DNA of 57,211 nt, taken from the NCBI GenBank assembly GCA_019391515.1, contig JAHXQP010000032.1, positions 1 through 57,211 on the forward strand. The letters are read 5' to 3'. The translations under genes and the position numbers were made by a program. Under the pieces are notes generated by a model. It made no database searches, was not told the DNA's origin, and worked only from the letters and a program-made list of their open reading frames with translations. Shown one piece after another: positions 25,059 to 33,993 of this stretch; within the stretch, counting starts at the first letter, position 1; each line of letters begins with the position of its first letter. Origin of the DNA: Clostridiaceae bacterium. Lineage in GTDB: Bacteria; Bacillota; Clostridia; Tissierellales; Sporanaerobacteraceae.

Positions 25059-27755
25059 CTAACTTGATTTATTTTGTTTGGAGCCAGTAAAGGTTTTTTT
25101 GATACTATGGGTTATCATTCTACCTTTACGTGCAATTACATTTTTAACAATTACTGGCTTTAAATCCTCAAATTCCACATTTTGAGCATCATATTTCCTT
25201 ATAAGAGATATAGCATCAAATTTACATTTAGTAGTACATTGCCCACATCCTAAACACAGATACTCATCTACAACTGTAGCTCCACAGCTTAGACAACGTT
25301 CTGTTTCTTTTCTAACCTGCTCCTTTGTAAGGGTTGGTCGTAAATCTTTAAAAGAGGTCTTAGCCTTATCTCCATCTACATGTGGTGTTCTTTGTCTTGG
25401 AAGGCGGTCATAGCCTGCCAAGTCTATGTTTTCCTTATCAAATGCCTTAAATTCTCTTCTATCTCTACCAAGTATTAAATCCTGTCCTGGTTGAACATAG
25501 CGATGAATTGAAATTGCTCCTTCTTTTCCTAAAGCTATAGCATCAATTGCAAATTTAGGTCCTGTAGCAGCATCTCCACCTGCAAATATATCTGGTTCAC
25601 CTGATTGTAATGTAAATGGATCTAATTTAATTGTATTGTTTGGATTTAATTCCACTTTTGAACCTTCTAATAATCCACCCCAGTCTATTGCCTGACCTAT
25701 TGATAATAATACCCTATCTGCCTTAACAACTTTTGTATTATTTTCATCAAACTTAGGATTAAACCTTCCATCTTCATCAAAGACCGATAGACACTTTTTA
25801 AATTCTATCCCTACAACACGACCATTCTCTGTAACAATACGCTTAGGACCCCAAGAATTATTCACACCTATATCTTCTGACATTGCCTCTTCAATTTCCT
25901 CATCAAGAGCTGGCATCTCGTCTCTACTTTCTAAACAGTACATCTCAACTGTTGAAGCTCCTGCTCTTGTAGATGTTCTTGCTACATCTATAGCCACATT
26001 ACCTCCACCAATTACTACAACATCTCCTTCCATGTCTACATCTTTGCCTAGATTAACATCTAATAAGAAATCCACACCAGATATAACCCCTTCTGCCTCT
26101 TCACCTTCAATACCTAGTTTTCTACCAGATTGAGCACCAATTGCAAGATAAAATGCTTTATATCCCTTATTTCTTAGTTCATCAAGAGTAATCTCTTTGC
26201 CTACTTCTATGCCAGTTTTAAACTCTACTCCTAATTCCTTCAATATGTCAATTTCTGCATTTACCACATCTTTTTCTAACCTATATGAAGGAATTCCAAG
26301 GGTTAGCATACCACCAAGGGCCTCTTGTTTTTCAAATACTGTTACTTTATACCCATCTATTGCTAAATAATATGCACAGGAAAGCCCTGAAGGTCCAGCA
26401 CCTACAATAGCAATTTTCTTTCCATAGTTGTGTCTTTTCTTAGGTATATAGCGCACATCTCCATTTAAATCTTGTTCTGCAATGAATTTTTTAATATCAT
26501 CAATAGCTACAGGTTCATCTACATCTCCTCTAGTACATACTGATTCACATTTTCTAGGGCAAATACGTCCACATACTGCTGGGAAAGGATTTTGTTTTTT
26601 AATTAATTCCAATGCTTCTGTATATCTTCCTTGGGAAGCTAATTTAATATAACCCTGTACAGGAATATGAGCAGGACATTGGGTTATACAAGGGCTAGTT
26701 CCAGTTTCTAAAACATTTTTTCTATTCGTTCTATAATCTGGATTCCATTTATCTGGTCCCCATTTACTATTGGATGGTAAATCTATTCTTTCCTCAACAA
26801 CTTGTGCTTCTTCACATAATTTTTGACCTAATTGAAGTGCATTAGCAGGACAAACCTGAACACATTCACCACAAGCTACACATTTATCTTTATCCACATG
26901 AGATACATAATTTGAGCGTACCATATCATTATTTAAAAACATTGTAGCAGTTCTTAAAGAAAAACAACTACAACTGCAGCAATTACAAATAGCATGGGTT
27001 TTTCCTGGCCCGTCTGTATTAGGAATTTGGTGCATTAAACCGTTTTCCTCAGCTTTCTTTATAATTTCAAAAGCCTCTTCCCTAGTTATCTGTCTACCTC
27101 TACCTGTTCGTATATAGTATTCAGCCGCATGGTCTAATTGAATACACATATCTTCTTTTAGATGTCCACAGCCCTCTCCCATAATCTCTCTAGCTGTACG
27201 ACAGGAACAGTCTGAAACAGAGAAAACTTCAGCTTCATTTAGATATTTAGAAATTTCCTCATAGGAGGCCCTTCTACTTTCGCCATCAATTGACATTTCA
27301 ATAGGAATAACACGCATAAGACCTGTTCCTACTGGAAATATTCCTGCTGTTTGGGGTCCTCTTATCCTTCCGTAAGCCTCAAAAGCCTCAGCGATTTGAG
27401 GATACTTCCTAACATTTTCCTTATTATTGACCATCATTTCCATAACCCCAGGTATCCAGGTTTCAAGCCAATATTTATCTACTCCATCTTTATCTCCAAC
27501 AAAGCAAGCGCCAGTAACTGCTAATTCCCACAAAAGTTTTTCTGTTTCTTTTACAGGTTTTCCACATAGTTGTGATACTTCTTCTGCACTCTTAGGTTTA
27601 CGAAACTCTAAATAAAGACCTATTTCTGCCATTTCATCTGTAACAACAGGTTCTAAAATCATATATTCAGGGTCTGTATATTTATATGATGATTTAGAAT
27701 CATGTTTTTTACCACCTATGTGATTAGCCAGCTGCAATACTTTTTCTTTTCCCAT
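25059..27755 (-). CDS. Large 4Fe-4S/FAD oxidoreductase, glutamate-synthase-beta-like
   Basis: Start ATG 27755 follows GGAGGG; product about 898 residues. An N-terminal region of about 330 residues has many cysteines (SDCSCRTAREIMGEGCGH, CNCCSCSCFSL) and a ferredoxin motif CVACGECVQVCPANAL. A GltD-like module follows: an Fe-S domain with CPAHIPVQGYI and CGRICPRKCESVC, FAD binding GAGPSGLSCAYYLA, and pyridine-nucleotide binding GGGNVAIDVART. A C-terminal ferredoxin-like segment has CLSCGAT and CLGCGQCTTKC. No glutamate synthase alpha subunit is present, so it is more likely an NAD(P)H-linked electron-transfer protein. It sits between hypB and hypA, suggesting a link to hydrogenase or nickel-enzyme metabolism; the reaction is unknown. 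Confidence 0.85.
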   Translation of the reverse strand: MGKEKVLQLANHIGGKKHDSKSSYKYTDPEYMILEPVVTDEMAEIGLYLEFRKPKSAEEVSQLCGKPVKETEKLLWELAVTGACFVGDKDGVDKYWLETWIPGVMEMMVNNKENVRKYPQIAEAFEAYGRIRGPQTAGIFPVGTGLMRVIPIEMSIDGESRRASYEEISKYLNEAEVFSVSDCSCRTAREIMGEGCGHLKEDMCIQLDHAAEYYIRTGRGRQITREEAFEIIKKAEENGLMHQIPNTDGPGKTHAICNCCSCSCFSLRTATMFLNNDMVRSNYVSHVDKDKCVACGECVQVCPANALQLGQKLCEEAQVVEERIDLPSNSKWGPDKWNPDYRTNRKNVLETGTSPCITQCPAHIPVQGYIKLASQGRYTEALELIKKQNPFPAVCGRICPRKCESVCTRGDVDEPVAIDDIKKFIAEQDLNGDVRYIPKKRHNYGKKIAIVGAGPSGLSCAYYLAIDGYKVTVFEKQEALGGMLTLGIPSYRLEKDVVNAEIDILKELGVEFKTGIEVGKEITLDELRNKGYKAFYLAIGAQSGRKLGIEGEEAEGVISGVDFLLDVNLGKDVDMEGDVVVIGGGNVAIDVARTSTRAGASTVEMYCLESRDEMPALDEEIEEAMSEDIGVNNSWGPKRIVTENGRVVGIEFKKCLSVFDEDGRFNPKFDENNTKVVKADRVLLSIGQAIDWGGLLEGSKVELNPNNTIKLDPFTLQSGEPDIFAGGDAATGPKFAIDAIALGKEGAISIHRYVQPGQDLILGRDRREFKAFDKENIDLAGYDRLPRQRTPHVDGDKAKTSFKDLRPTLTKEQVRKETERCLSCGATVVDEYLCLGCGQCTTKCKFDAISLIRKYDAQNVEFEDLKPVIVKNVIARKGRMITHSIKKTFTGSKQNKSS

Positions 27756-27788
27756 AGATTTTCCCTCCAATTTGAATTTACACTCTCA

Positions 27789-28457
27789 CTATTCCTGCCA
27801 TTTTTTTATTTCAGCAAGAAGCCAATTTGCCCATTCATCAATGCCCTCTCCTGTCTTTGCAGAAATAGGGATTATTTTAATATTTGGATTTAATTTTTTT
27901 GCCCTTTCTTTAACAGCCTGTAAATCAAAATCAAAATAATCCATGGTATCAATTTTATTAATTAATAAAACATCTACCTTCGAAAACATTAAAGGATATT
28001 TCAAAGGCTTGTCATCTCCTTCTGGTACACTTAAAATCATAGCATTTTTAGATGCACCAGTATCAAATTCTGCTGGACATACTAGATTACCTACATTTTC
28101 TAAAATGATAAAATCGATATCATCTGTACCAAGTCCTAATAGCCCTTGTTTTGTCATATCAGCATCTAAATGACACATTCCACCAGTATGCAACTGAATA
28201 ACTTTTGTACCAGTTTTAGCAACTGCATGAGAATCTACATCAGAATCAATATCTGCCTCCATAACACCAATATTAACATCTGATTTCAAAGCTTCAATAG
28301 TTCTTAAAACTGTAGTTGTCTTGCCTGAACCTGGTGATGACATAAGATTCAATAAAAAAGTCTTTCTTTTTTTCAATTCTTCTCTAAGCAAATTTGCTTG
28401 TCTGTTATTGTCTTTAAAAACACTTTCCTTAATTTCTAAAACTTTAAAACTCTTCAT
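27789..28457 (-). CDS. hypB: Hydrogenase nickel incorporation GTPase HypB
   Basis: The 222-residue protein has the P-loop NLMSSPGSGKTT, the metal-site Cys-His of HTGGMCHLDADM, switch segment IILENVGNLVCPAEFD and the guanine-specificity motif LLINKIDTMDYF. It lacks the N-terminal CxxCGC site and His-rich stretch of some HypB proteins, which is common. It hydrolyses GTP to load nickel via HypA. It is the first gene of the operon, with ribosome-binding site GGGAGGGTGG and a strong TTGACA-17-TACAAT promoter about 70 bp upstream. Confidence 0.95.
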   Translation of the reverse strand: MKSFKVLEIKESVFKDNNRQANLLREELKKRKTFLLNLMSSPGSGKTTTVLRTIEALKSDVNIGVMEADIDSDVDSHAVAKTGTKVIQLHTGGMCHLDADMTKQGLLGLGTDDIDFIILENVGNLVCPAEFDTGASKNAMILSVPEGDDKPLKYPLMFSKVDVLLINKIDTMDYFDFDLQAVKERAKKLNPNIKIIPISAKTGEGIDEWANWLLAEIKKWQE

Positions 28458-28525
28458 ATTTTATTCCACCCTCCCATAAATTTACAGGATATTTTGATGA
28501 AAATTGTTATTATTTTATCATTTTC

Positions 28526-28554
28526 ATTGTATGAAAAATAGAAATAGTTGTCAA
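28526..28554 (-). promoter_or_regulatory. hypB operon promoter
   Basis: On the minus strand TTGACA (28549-28554), a 17-nt spacer and TACAAT (28526-28531) make a near-consensus sigma-A promoter about 70 bp upstream of hypB. Confidence 0.8.
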
Positions 28555-28725
28555 AAAAAATAAATGTTGAAATTTCAATGTTTGCCAATTTTGTATTTCA
28601 TGTTTAGTTTACACTTTTTATAAAAACAAAGCTCATGTTTAAGAGTTGAACTTGAATGTTTGTTCAATATATATGCAAACTTGACTTGAATGTAAAAAAA
28701 CTTAAATAAAACAAAGTTTTATATA
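28555..28725 (-). promoter_or_regulatory. Upstream regulatory module, copy A (hypB)
   Basis: Just upstream of -35 lies a palindrome (GTTGAAATTTCAA, 28566-28578), then, farther up, the half-sites GTTTACAC (near 28607) and ATGCAAAC (near 28673) in inverted orientation, with several TGAATGTT-like words between. The whole block is matched, in order and spacing, by the block upstream of fmdE (32470-32640). With the promoter it fills most of the 325-bp gap upstream of hypB. Confidence 0.65.
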
Positions 28726-28782
28726 TTAACTATCTAACTATTATATATAGTTAATCTACTTTATATTTCCAAATAATAATAT

Positions 28783-29910
28783 TTAAAGCCCTTTTTCTAA
28801 ATTTATCTTAATATATCCACCATATTTTTCAGCCATTATATTGTATAATGGTTTACCTAACATAAAAGTATATATCTCATCTGCTTTTTCTATGACATCA
28901 ATATCTTTAAACTCATTAGGATATAAAGTCTTGCCTAGAAAATATATATCAGCCATAGCAGTCTCGATATTTTTATAGTATGAAACATATGGCAATTGAC
29001 CATATACCTTGCCACTTTTTACAGCAGATAGCTCATTATAATAATCTGGATTTTTATTATAATCTTCTCTTACAATACCCATTCCATTTTCGTCTATTAT
29101 AATTATATCTGGATCCCATTTCACAAGTTGTTCTTTATCAATCATTATTGAGCCAGATTTTCCTATCTCATCTGCAACATTCTTAGCATTAATAACATTT
29201 AGTACTGAAGAATTTCCAGTTGTACTTTCAATCCCATGATTTCCTTTATAGCTTAATCCTCCTATATATATACTTGGTTTTTTATCTTCTGGAATATCCT
29301 TTGTAAGATTGGTAAGTTCAGTCTTGCAGTCTTCCATATATTCAATTAATTCTTTTGACCTATCTTCTTTCCCTACTATTTTTCCTATAATATCTAATGC
29401 CTTGTACATATCCTTATCAAAAACTGCAGAAGAGCCACAGCTTACAATTACAATTGGAGCCCCTATTTTTTTCTCTAATTCTTCAATTTGAGCTATATCT
29501 AAAATATCTCCAGCAATAATGACATCAGCACTTACATCTATGAGTAATTCTGGATCTACGTTCGCTGGAAACCCTTCTCCTATTATTGGAATCTTTTCTA
29601 ATTCAGGATTAGCAATTATATATGGTCGTCCACTTTCTTTAGACTGCTGTTTTTTTTCAACTCCAACAAGTTTTTCAGTTCCATTGACATAAGTATAAAG
29701 CCTAAGGGCAGAGCCTATTGCTACTACTCTTTCAACTGGTCTATCTAAAACAATATTACGCCCTGCCATATCTGTTATTTCAATAACATCAGAACTATCC
29801 TTAGTTTCATCTTCTTCTACTTTTATCGATTGTTTTGACTGAGTACATCCAGTTAATATAGATAATAAAAACATTATTATTGCTAAGGACATACTTAATT
29901 TTTTCTTCAT
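28783..29910 (-). CDS. ABC substrate-binding lipoprotein (FecB/BtuF-like)
   Basis: The 375-residue protein starts with a lipoprotein signal (KKKLSMSLAIIMFLLSILTG followed by Cys), then a class III periplasmic-binding fold: DMAGRNIVLDRPVERVVAIG, GEGFPANVDPELLIDVSADV and DPDIIIIDENG. Such proteins bind siderophores, haem, cobalamin or other metal chelates at the outer face of the membrane. It is the last gene of the fmdE transporter operon. The shared promoter with hypB suggests nickel-chelate or related metal uptake, but cobalamin or iron chelates are equally possible from sequence. Confidence 0.88.
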   Translation of the reverse strand: MKKKLSMSLAIIMFLLSILTGCTQSKQSIKVEEDETKDSSDVIEITDMAGRNIVLDRPVERVVAIGSALRLYTYVNGTEKLVGVEKKQQSKESGRPYIIANPELEKIPIIGEGFPANVDPELLIDVSADVIIAGDILDIAQIEELEKKIGAPIVIVSCGSSAVFDKDMYKALDIIGKIVGKEDRSKELIEYMEDCKTELTNLTKDIPEDKKPSIYIGGLSYKGNHGIESTTGNSSVLNVINAKNVADEIGKSGSIMIDKEQLVKWDPDIIIIDENGMGIVREDYNKNPDYYNELSAVKSGKVYGQLPYVSYYKNIETAMADIYFLGKTLYPNEFKDIDVIEKADEIYTFMLGKPLYNIMAEKYGGYIKINLEKGL

Positions 29911-29968
29911 TCTTCATCTCCCCTTTCTTTGTTCATCAATAAAAATTTTAATCTAATATTTAAATGAT

Positions 29969-30721
29969 TTATATAGGAATAACTACTGGGATACCTGAAA
30001 ATTTTTCTATTGCAACATCAATACCATATACATTTTTAATCAGTTCTGAATTTAAAATTGTAGCATCACCAAAAGCAAAAACTTCGCCTTCTTTTAAAAG
30101 AAGAAATTTGTTAGCAAAACGCAATGCTAAATTCAGATCGTGCATAGCAACTATTGCTGAAATTTTTCGTTCATTGATAATATATCTAACCGTCTTAAGC
30201 ACTTCTATTTGATTTTTTAAATCAAGATTACTAGTAGGCTCATCCATCAATAAAACCTTTGGTTCTTGAGCAAGTGCCCTAGCTATAATAACTTTTTGAA
30301 GTTCACCACCGCTAAGTTCATTAGTATATCTCATAGAATAATTTTCTAAATTTAACAATTTTAAAACGTTTTCAACAATATCAATATCTCTTTGATTTAC
30401 GCTCCATTTTATATAAGGTTTTCTTCCAAGTAATATAAAATCAAAAACTGTTTTTCTTGAACAATCATAGCTCTGTGGCACATATGCAATATTTTTTGCA
30501 AGTTCTGGCCCTTTTAATCTAGAGCTATCGATGCCATTGATATATACAGTACCTGATTGGGGTTTCAATATTTTGTTTAAACATTTCAAAAGAGTAGATT
30601 TTCCAGCTCCATTAGTTCCTAAAACTGCTAGATAATCTCCTTGTTCTATTGAAAATGCTATCTTATTGATAACATCCTTTTTGGGATATGAAAAACTTAT
30701 CTTATCAACTAATAAAGTCAT
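29969..30721 (-). CDS. ABC transporter ATP-binding protein (FecE/BtuD-like)
   Basis: The 250-residue ATPase has Walker A GTNGAGKST near residue 35, the Q-loop at YVPQ, signature LSGGELQKV near 138, Walker B VLLMDEPTS and the H-loop in VAMHDLNLAL. It energises the FecCD-type permease encoded 4 bp upstream. The binding-protein gene follows downstream after a gap of about 60 bp. Confidence 0.92.
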   Translation of the reverse strand: MTLLVDKISFSYPKKDVINKIAFSIEQGDYLAVLGTNGAGKSTLLKCLNKILKPQSGTVYINGIDSSRLKGPELAKNIAYVPQSYDCSRKTVFDFILLGRKPYIKWSVNQRDIDIVENVLKLLNLENYSMRYTNELSGGELQKVIIARALAQEPKVLLMDEPTSNLDLKNQIEVLKTVRYIINERKISAIVAMHDLNLALRFANKFLLLKEGEVFAFGDATILNSELIKNVYGIDVAIEKFSGIPVVIPI

Positions 30722-30725
30722 CTAT

Positions 30726-31802
30726 CTACTCCTCCTTTATAAGAAAATAAATAAACAATGGTGCTCCAAGAAAAGATGTTACAGCTCCCACCGGTAAAGT
30801 CTGTGGTGATAATACTACTCGTGCTAATGTATCAGATATGAGTAATATAAGAGAACCCATAATTGCCGATGCAGGTATAAGGTATCTATTATCGCTACCT
30901 ACTAATCTCTTTGCTATTTGAGGAGATATTAAACCAATAAAACCTATTATTCCTAAAAATGATACAATAACAGCAACAATGATTGATGCTACAAACATGC
31001 CACTAAGTCTAACCCTCTCAACATTTACTCCTAGACTCTTTGCAGTATCATCTCCACTATCTAAGGCATTATAATCCCATCTACGATATATAAAGTAGAT
31101 TATAGATCCAAAAATTAATATTCCCATCATCATAATTTCATCCCAAGATGCCCTAGATAAATCTCCAAAAGTCCAAAATATAACAGCAGCCACTTTAGTT
31201 GTATCTTCTGAAAAATATTGAATAATCATAGTGCCTGCTGAAAAAAGAGAACTTAACGCTACCCCTGCTAAGACTATACTTTGTATGGAAAAATGTCCTA
31301 TTTTTGATAAACTAATAATCAATAGTGTAGAACCTATTGAAAAAGCCATTGCACAAATCGTAACAATATAAGGATTCAAAATTTGTATCTCACCTAACCC
31401 AGTATTTACTATGGTACCTGCCCCTAACAAAATAATAGCAACATTTGCTCCAAAAGCAGCAGCATTTGATATTCCAAGTGTAGAAGGAGATGCTAAAGGA
31501 TTTTTTAAGTTATTCTGCATAATGCATCCTGCTACTGATAATCCTGCACCTGCTATTACTCCTGCCATTACCCTTGGCATACGAATATTCATCACTGTAG
31601 AAATTGATTTAGTGTCTCCTAATCCCAAAATAGCTAAAACTACCTGTTTAGGCCCAATACTCATCGCACCAGCATTTATAGCCCAAAAAAATACAATAAT
31701 AGTAGCAATAAGTAAAGCAATGATTATAAATCTTTTCCTAATTATATGTTTTTTATATTCGTCATATTGAAATAATAACTCTTTATCTTTATTAATATCC
31801 AC
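30726..31802 (-). CDS. ABC transporter permease (FecCD/BtuC-like)
   Basis: The 358-residue protein has about ten membrane segments and the FecCD signatures RMPRVMAGVIAGAGLSVAGC, NPLASPSTLGISNAAAFGAN, and the ATPase-coupling GFIGLISPQIAKRLVGSDNR. It starts 3 bp after fmdE, indicating translational coupling. As in BtuC, it probably forms a homodimeric channel. Substrate as for the binding protein: a metal chelate or corrinoid. Confidence 0.92.
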   Translation of the reverse strand: MDINKDKELLFQYDEYKKHIIRKRFIIIALLIATIIVFFWAINAGAMSIGPKQVVLAILGLGDTKSISTVMNIRMPRVMAGVIAGAGLSVAGCIMQNNLKNPLASPSTLGISNAAAFGANVAIILLGAGTIVNTGLGEIQILNPYIVTICAMAFSIGSTLLIISLSKIGHFSIQSIVLAGVALSSLFSAGTMIIQYFSEDTTKVAAVIFWTFGDLSRASWDEIMMMGILIFGSIIYFIYRRWDYNALDSGDDTAKSLGVNVERVRLSGMFVASIIVAVIVSFLGIIGFIGLISPQIAKRLVGSDNRYLIPASAIMGSLILLISDTLARVVLSPQTLPVGAVTSFLGAPLFIYFLIKEE

Positions 31803-31805
31803 AGA

Positions 31806-32330
31806 TTACCACCCTCTTGAATATTCATTAAAACAGTCTAAACAAACTTTCTTACCTCCCTGAACTCGAATTTTATTTTCCGAAGCCATTTCGTTGCATT
31901 TTTCACAAACTATTGTATCAAATATCCTTGCTCTCTCTGGTATTTCAACATTAACCTCTTCAATTTTAAATATATTTTCTTCTGGACCTTCTAAAATATA
32001 TTGTTGCCTTTTTTCCCTTTCCATTTCTCTGTCATTGTGTTTTAATATTAATCTAATACTTCTTCCATCTTTTCGTCTAATAAATGTAAAAGCCATCTTT
32101 CCGGTATCTTTGAAGATTAGATTACCTTTTCCCAGTGTACAACTGGTTATGACTTGGATTGCATCTACACCACATGCATCATTTTCTGTTATACAAACTA
32201 TTTCCTCATCTTGAGAAAAGTTTAGTGACATTTTCTCCTTTGCTATTTCGGCTGCCCTAAATCCAATAGCTAACCCTGGGCATTCATGTCCATGAAATTC
32301 AACACATTTTTTCCATAATTCCTTATCCAT
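31806..32330 (-). CDS. FmdE family protein with C-terminal zinc ribbon
   Basis: The 174-residue protein has the FmdE domain (CVEFHGHECPGLAIGFRAAE near residue 8; ENDACGVDAIQVITSCTLGK near 50) and a C-terminal zinc ribbon (CEKCNEMASENK and CLDCFNEY). In methanogens FmdE is found with formylmethanofuran dehydrogenase, but in bacteria it frequently sits beside metal or corrinoid ABC transporters and its role is undefined. The conserved His and Cys residues suggest metal handling. It leads the transporter operon, with ribosome-binding site AAAGGGGGG. Confidence 0.9.
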   Translation of the reverse strand: MDKELWKKCVEFHGHECPGLAIGFRAAEIAKEKMSLNFSQDEEIVCITENDACGVDAIQVITSCTLGKGNLIFKDTGKMAFTFIRRKDGRSIRLILKHNDREMEREKRQQYILEGPEENIFKIEEVNVEIPERARIFDTIVCEKCNEMASENKIRVQGGKKVCLDCFNEYSRGW

Positions 32331-32440
32331 TTTTATTCCCCCCTTTAATATTAATTTAAAACCAATAATTCTAAACCCAAAATACCTTAATCACCATAAA
32401 TGTTCACTTTATTCAAATATTACAAAACATTTCAATTAAA

Positions 32441-32469
32441 ATTTTATATAAATTTAAAATGTATGTCAA
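32441..32469 (-). promoter_or_regulatory. fmdE operon promoter
   Basis: On the minus strand TTGACA (32464-32469), a 17-nt spacer and TAAAAT (32441-32446), about 110 bp upstream of fmdE. The -35 box and spacing are identical to those of the hypB promoter. Confidence 0.75.
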
Positions 32470-32640
32470 AAAACAAGGATGTTGAAATTTCAACGTTCAT
32501 TAACTTTATATTTTAAGTTAAGTTTACACCTATGATAGAAATGAATGACATATTTAACATTCATTCCAAAGATTTTTATAACACTATATGTAAACTTTAC
32601 TTAAAAGTAAAAAAGTATTTAAAATAAGATAAAACCAATC
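32470..32640 (-). promoter_or_regulatory. Upstream regulatory module, copy B (fmdE)
   Basis: The palindrome GTTGAAATTTCAAC (32481-32494) abuts the -35 region, as in copy A. Upstream are AAGTTTACAC (32519-32528) and ATGTAAACTTTACTT (32588-32602), inverted half-sites about 60 bp apart, flanking ATGAATGACAT and ACATTCATTCC words. Alignment with 28555-28725 is clear throughout. It accounts for most of the 400-bp gap between fmdE and the FAD oxidoreductase gene. Confidence 0.65.
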
Positions 32641-32673
32641 AAGACAAGTTCCAACTATAAGCTAAATAATATT

Positions 32674-32715
32674 AAAAAACCTCCTTAAATCATTGTTAAT
32701 TTAAAGGAGATTTTT
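32674..32715 (-). terminator. Terminator after the FAD oxidoreductase gene
   Basis: AAAAACCTCCTTAAAT and ATTTAAAGGAGATTTTT form a long stem with one mismatch, with T-runs on both strands, 14 bp after the stop codon. Confidence 0.8.
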
Positions 32716-32729
32716 GAGAATAAATTTTT

Positions 32730-33983
32730 TTAAAAAAATCTGTCTAATAGAGCTTCTGAATATCTAATACAATTTTCAATTGAAAGCATACTCATGATTT
32801 CCCCTGCCAAAAATATATTGTTTTTGCCCTGAATAGATTCCATTTTATCATAAAATCCATTCTCTAATGTTTGAGTATCTACATAAGGACAATGTTTCCA
32901 ACATTTAGTCTGATAAAGTCTTGCATTTTCTACTCCTAATCTTAATAAATCATCCTTAATATAATCTAAGGAAGATCTCTTAGAATTAAAAGGAGGATTG
33001 TATGCATAAAGTATCACCATCTCCTCGTCATTAGACACATCCCATCTAGAATCCCATATAGTAATATGTCCACGTCTACTAGGCGACAAGTTTTCCAATA
33101 TACAACCACATCCTTCTGGAACCTTGTCTGCAATGAAGGCATAAACATTAAAAATTTGATATTTTATACTACTTAAACATTTCTTTGTATCTTGATCCCA
33201 AAGATTTAGATGTGAAAACTGTTCCAGTGGAGCAGTAATAATGACTTTGTCAAACTCAAGTCTTTCAAATTGAGTTTGTAGCCATATGGTTCCTTTTGAA
33301 GATAGGAAAATATCTATTACCTTTTGACCCAATCTAATATATTTAACTTTCCTAGCCAAATGTTCTGTCAATATGGAAACTCCATTATTCCATGTATAAA
33401 ACTCTGGAATCTTCATAAAAGACATTAAGTGATCATAGTTCATAATTCTGAGTACATAAAGAGCTGGAACTTCCTCAATATTTCCTAAACCAAATATAGT
33501 AAAATAGTGTACATAAATAGTTTTTAAAACTTCAAATTTATGCATATCACACCATTTTGAAAATGGCAACATTAATGGTATTTCGGTATTTTTAGCACTG
33601 ATATTTTCCAATGATTTGTACGTACTCAGTACTAAGGGCAATCTTTCTAGTTCCTCAATAAATCCTTCTAAATCTTCTTTAGGTAATGGCATAATTCTTT
33701 GACCATCTGCATTATAATTGGTACGTGATAGTTTGGGACCATCTGCTTTTATATTTAATCTTTTCATCAATGACTTAAGATTTGAATAAGAAGGTAGTCC
33801 AAAAATTGCACCTAATTCATATGACTTCTCATTATACCAAATAGTATTTAACTTACCTCCTAGACGCTCTTCTTTTTCAAAAACGGTAGTGTTTTCATAT
33901 CCCCTTCTATGTAAACCCTCAGCTATAACTAAACCAGAAAGCCCTCCACCTATAACTGCAATCCTACAGTCTCTCTTATTCAC
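32730..33983 (-). CDS. FAD-dependent oxidoreductase (amine oxidase / protoporphyrinogen oxidase-like)
   Basis: The 417-residue flavoprotein begins with a Rossmann FAD motif (IAVIGGGLSGLVIAEGLHRR) and GG motif (EKEERLGGKLNT), and ends with the FAD-contacting IFLAGEIMSMLSIENCIRYS, the NAD(P)-binding/amine-oxidase layout. The substrate is unknown; there is no signal peptide. It starts at GTG 33983 after GAGGTGG, 10 bp after the stop of a transposase-derived DNA-binding gene, so the two form an operon and may be functionally linked. Confidence 0.8.
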   Translation of the reverse strand: MNKRDCRIAVIGGGLSGLVIAEGLHRRGYENTTVFEKEERLGGKLNTIWYNEKSYELGAIFGLPSYSNLKSLMKRLNIKADGPKLSRTNYNADGQRIMPLPKEDLEGFIEELERLPLVLSTYKSLENISAKNTEIPLMLPFSKWCDMHKFEVLKTIYVHYFTIFGLGNIEEVPALYVLRIMNYDHLMSFMKIPEFYTWNNGVSILTEHLARKVKYIRLGQKVIDIFLSSKGTIWLQTQFERLEFDKVIITAPLEQFSHLNLWDQDTKKCLSSIKYQIFNVYAFIADKVPEGCGCILENLSPSRRGHITIWDSRWDVSNDEEMVILYAYNPPFNSKRSSLDYIKDDLLRLGVENARLYQTKCWKHCPYVDTQTLENGFYDKMESIQGKNNIFLAGEIMSMLSIENCIRYSEALLDRFF

Positions 33984-33993
33984 CTATACCACC

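Noticed and set aside
24661-28173. Plus-strand open frames over hypA, the oxidoreductase and hypB
   Set aside because: They are shadows of genes with strong motifs on the minus strand.
32470-32640. NikR operator (GTATGA-N16-TCATAC type) upstream of fmdE or hypB
   Set aside because: No match to that pattern was found; the palindromes seen are GTTGAAATTTCAAC and GTTTACA-type, so the regulator is left unnamed.
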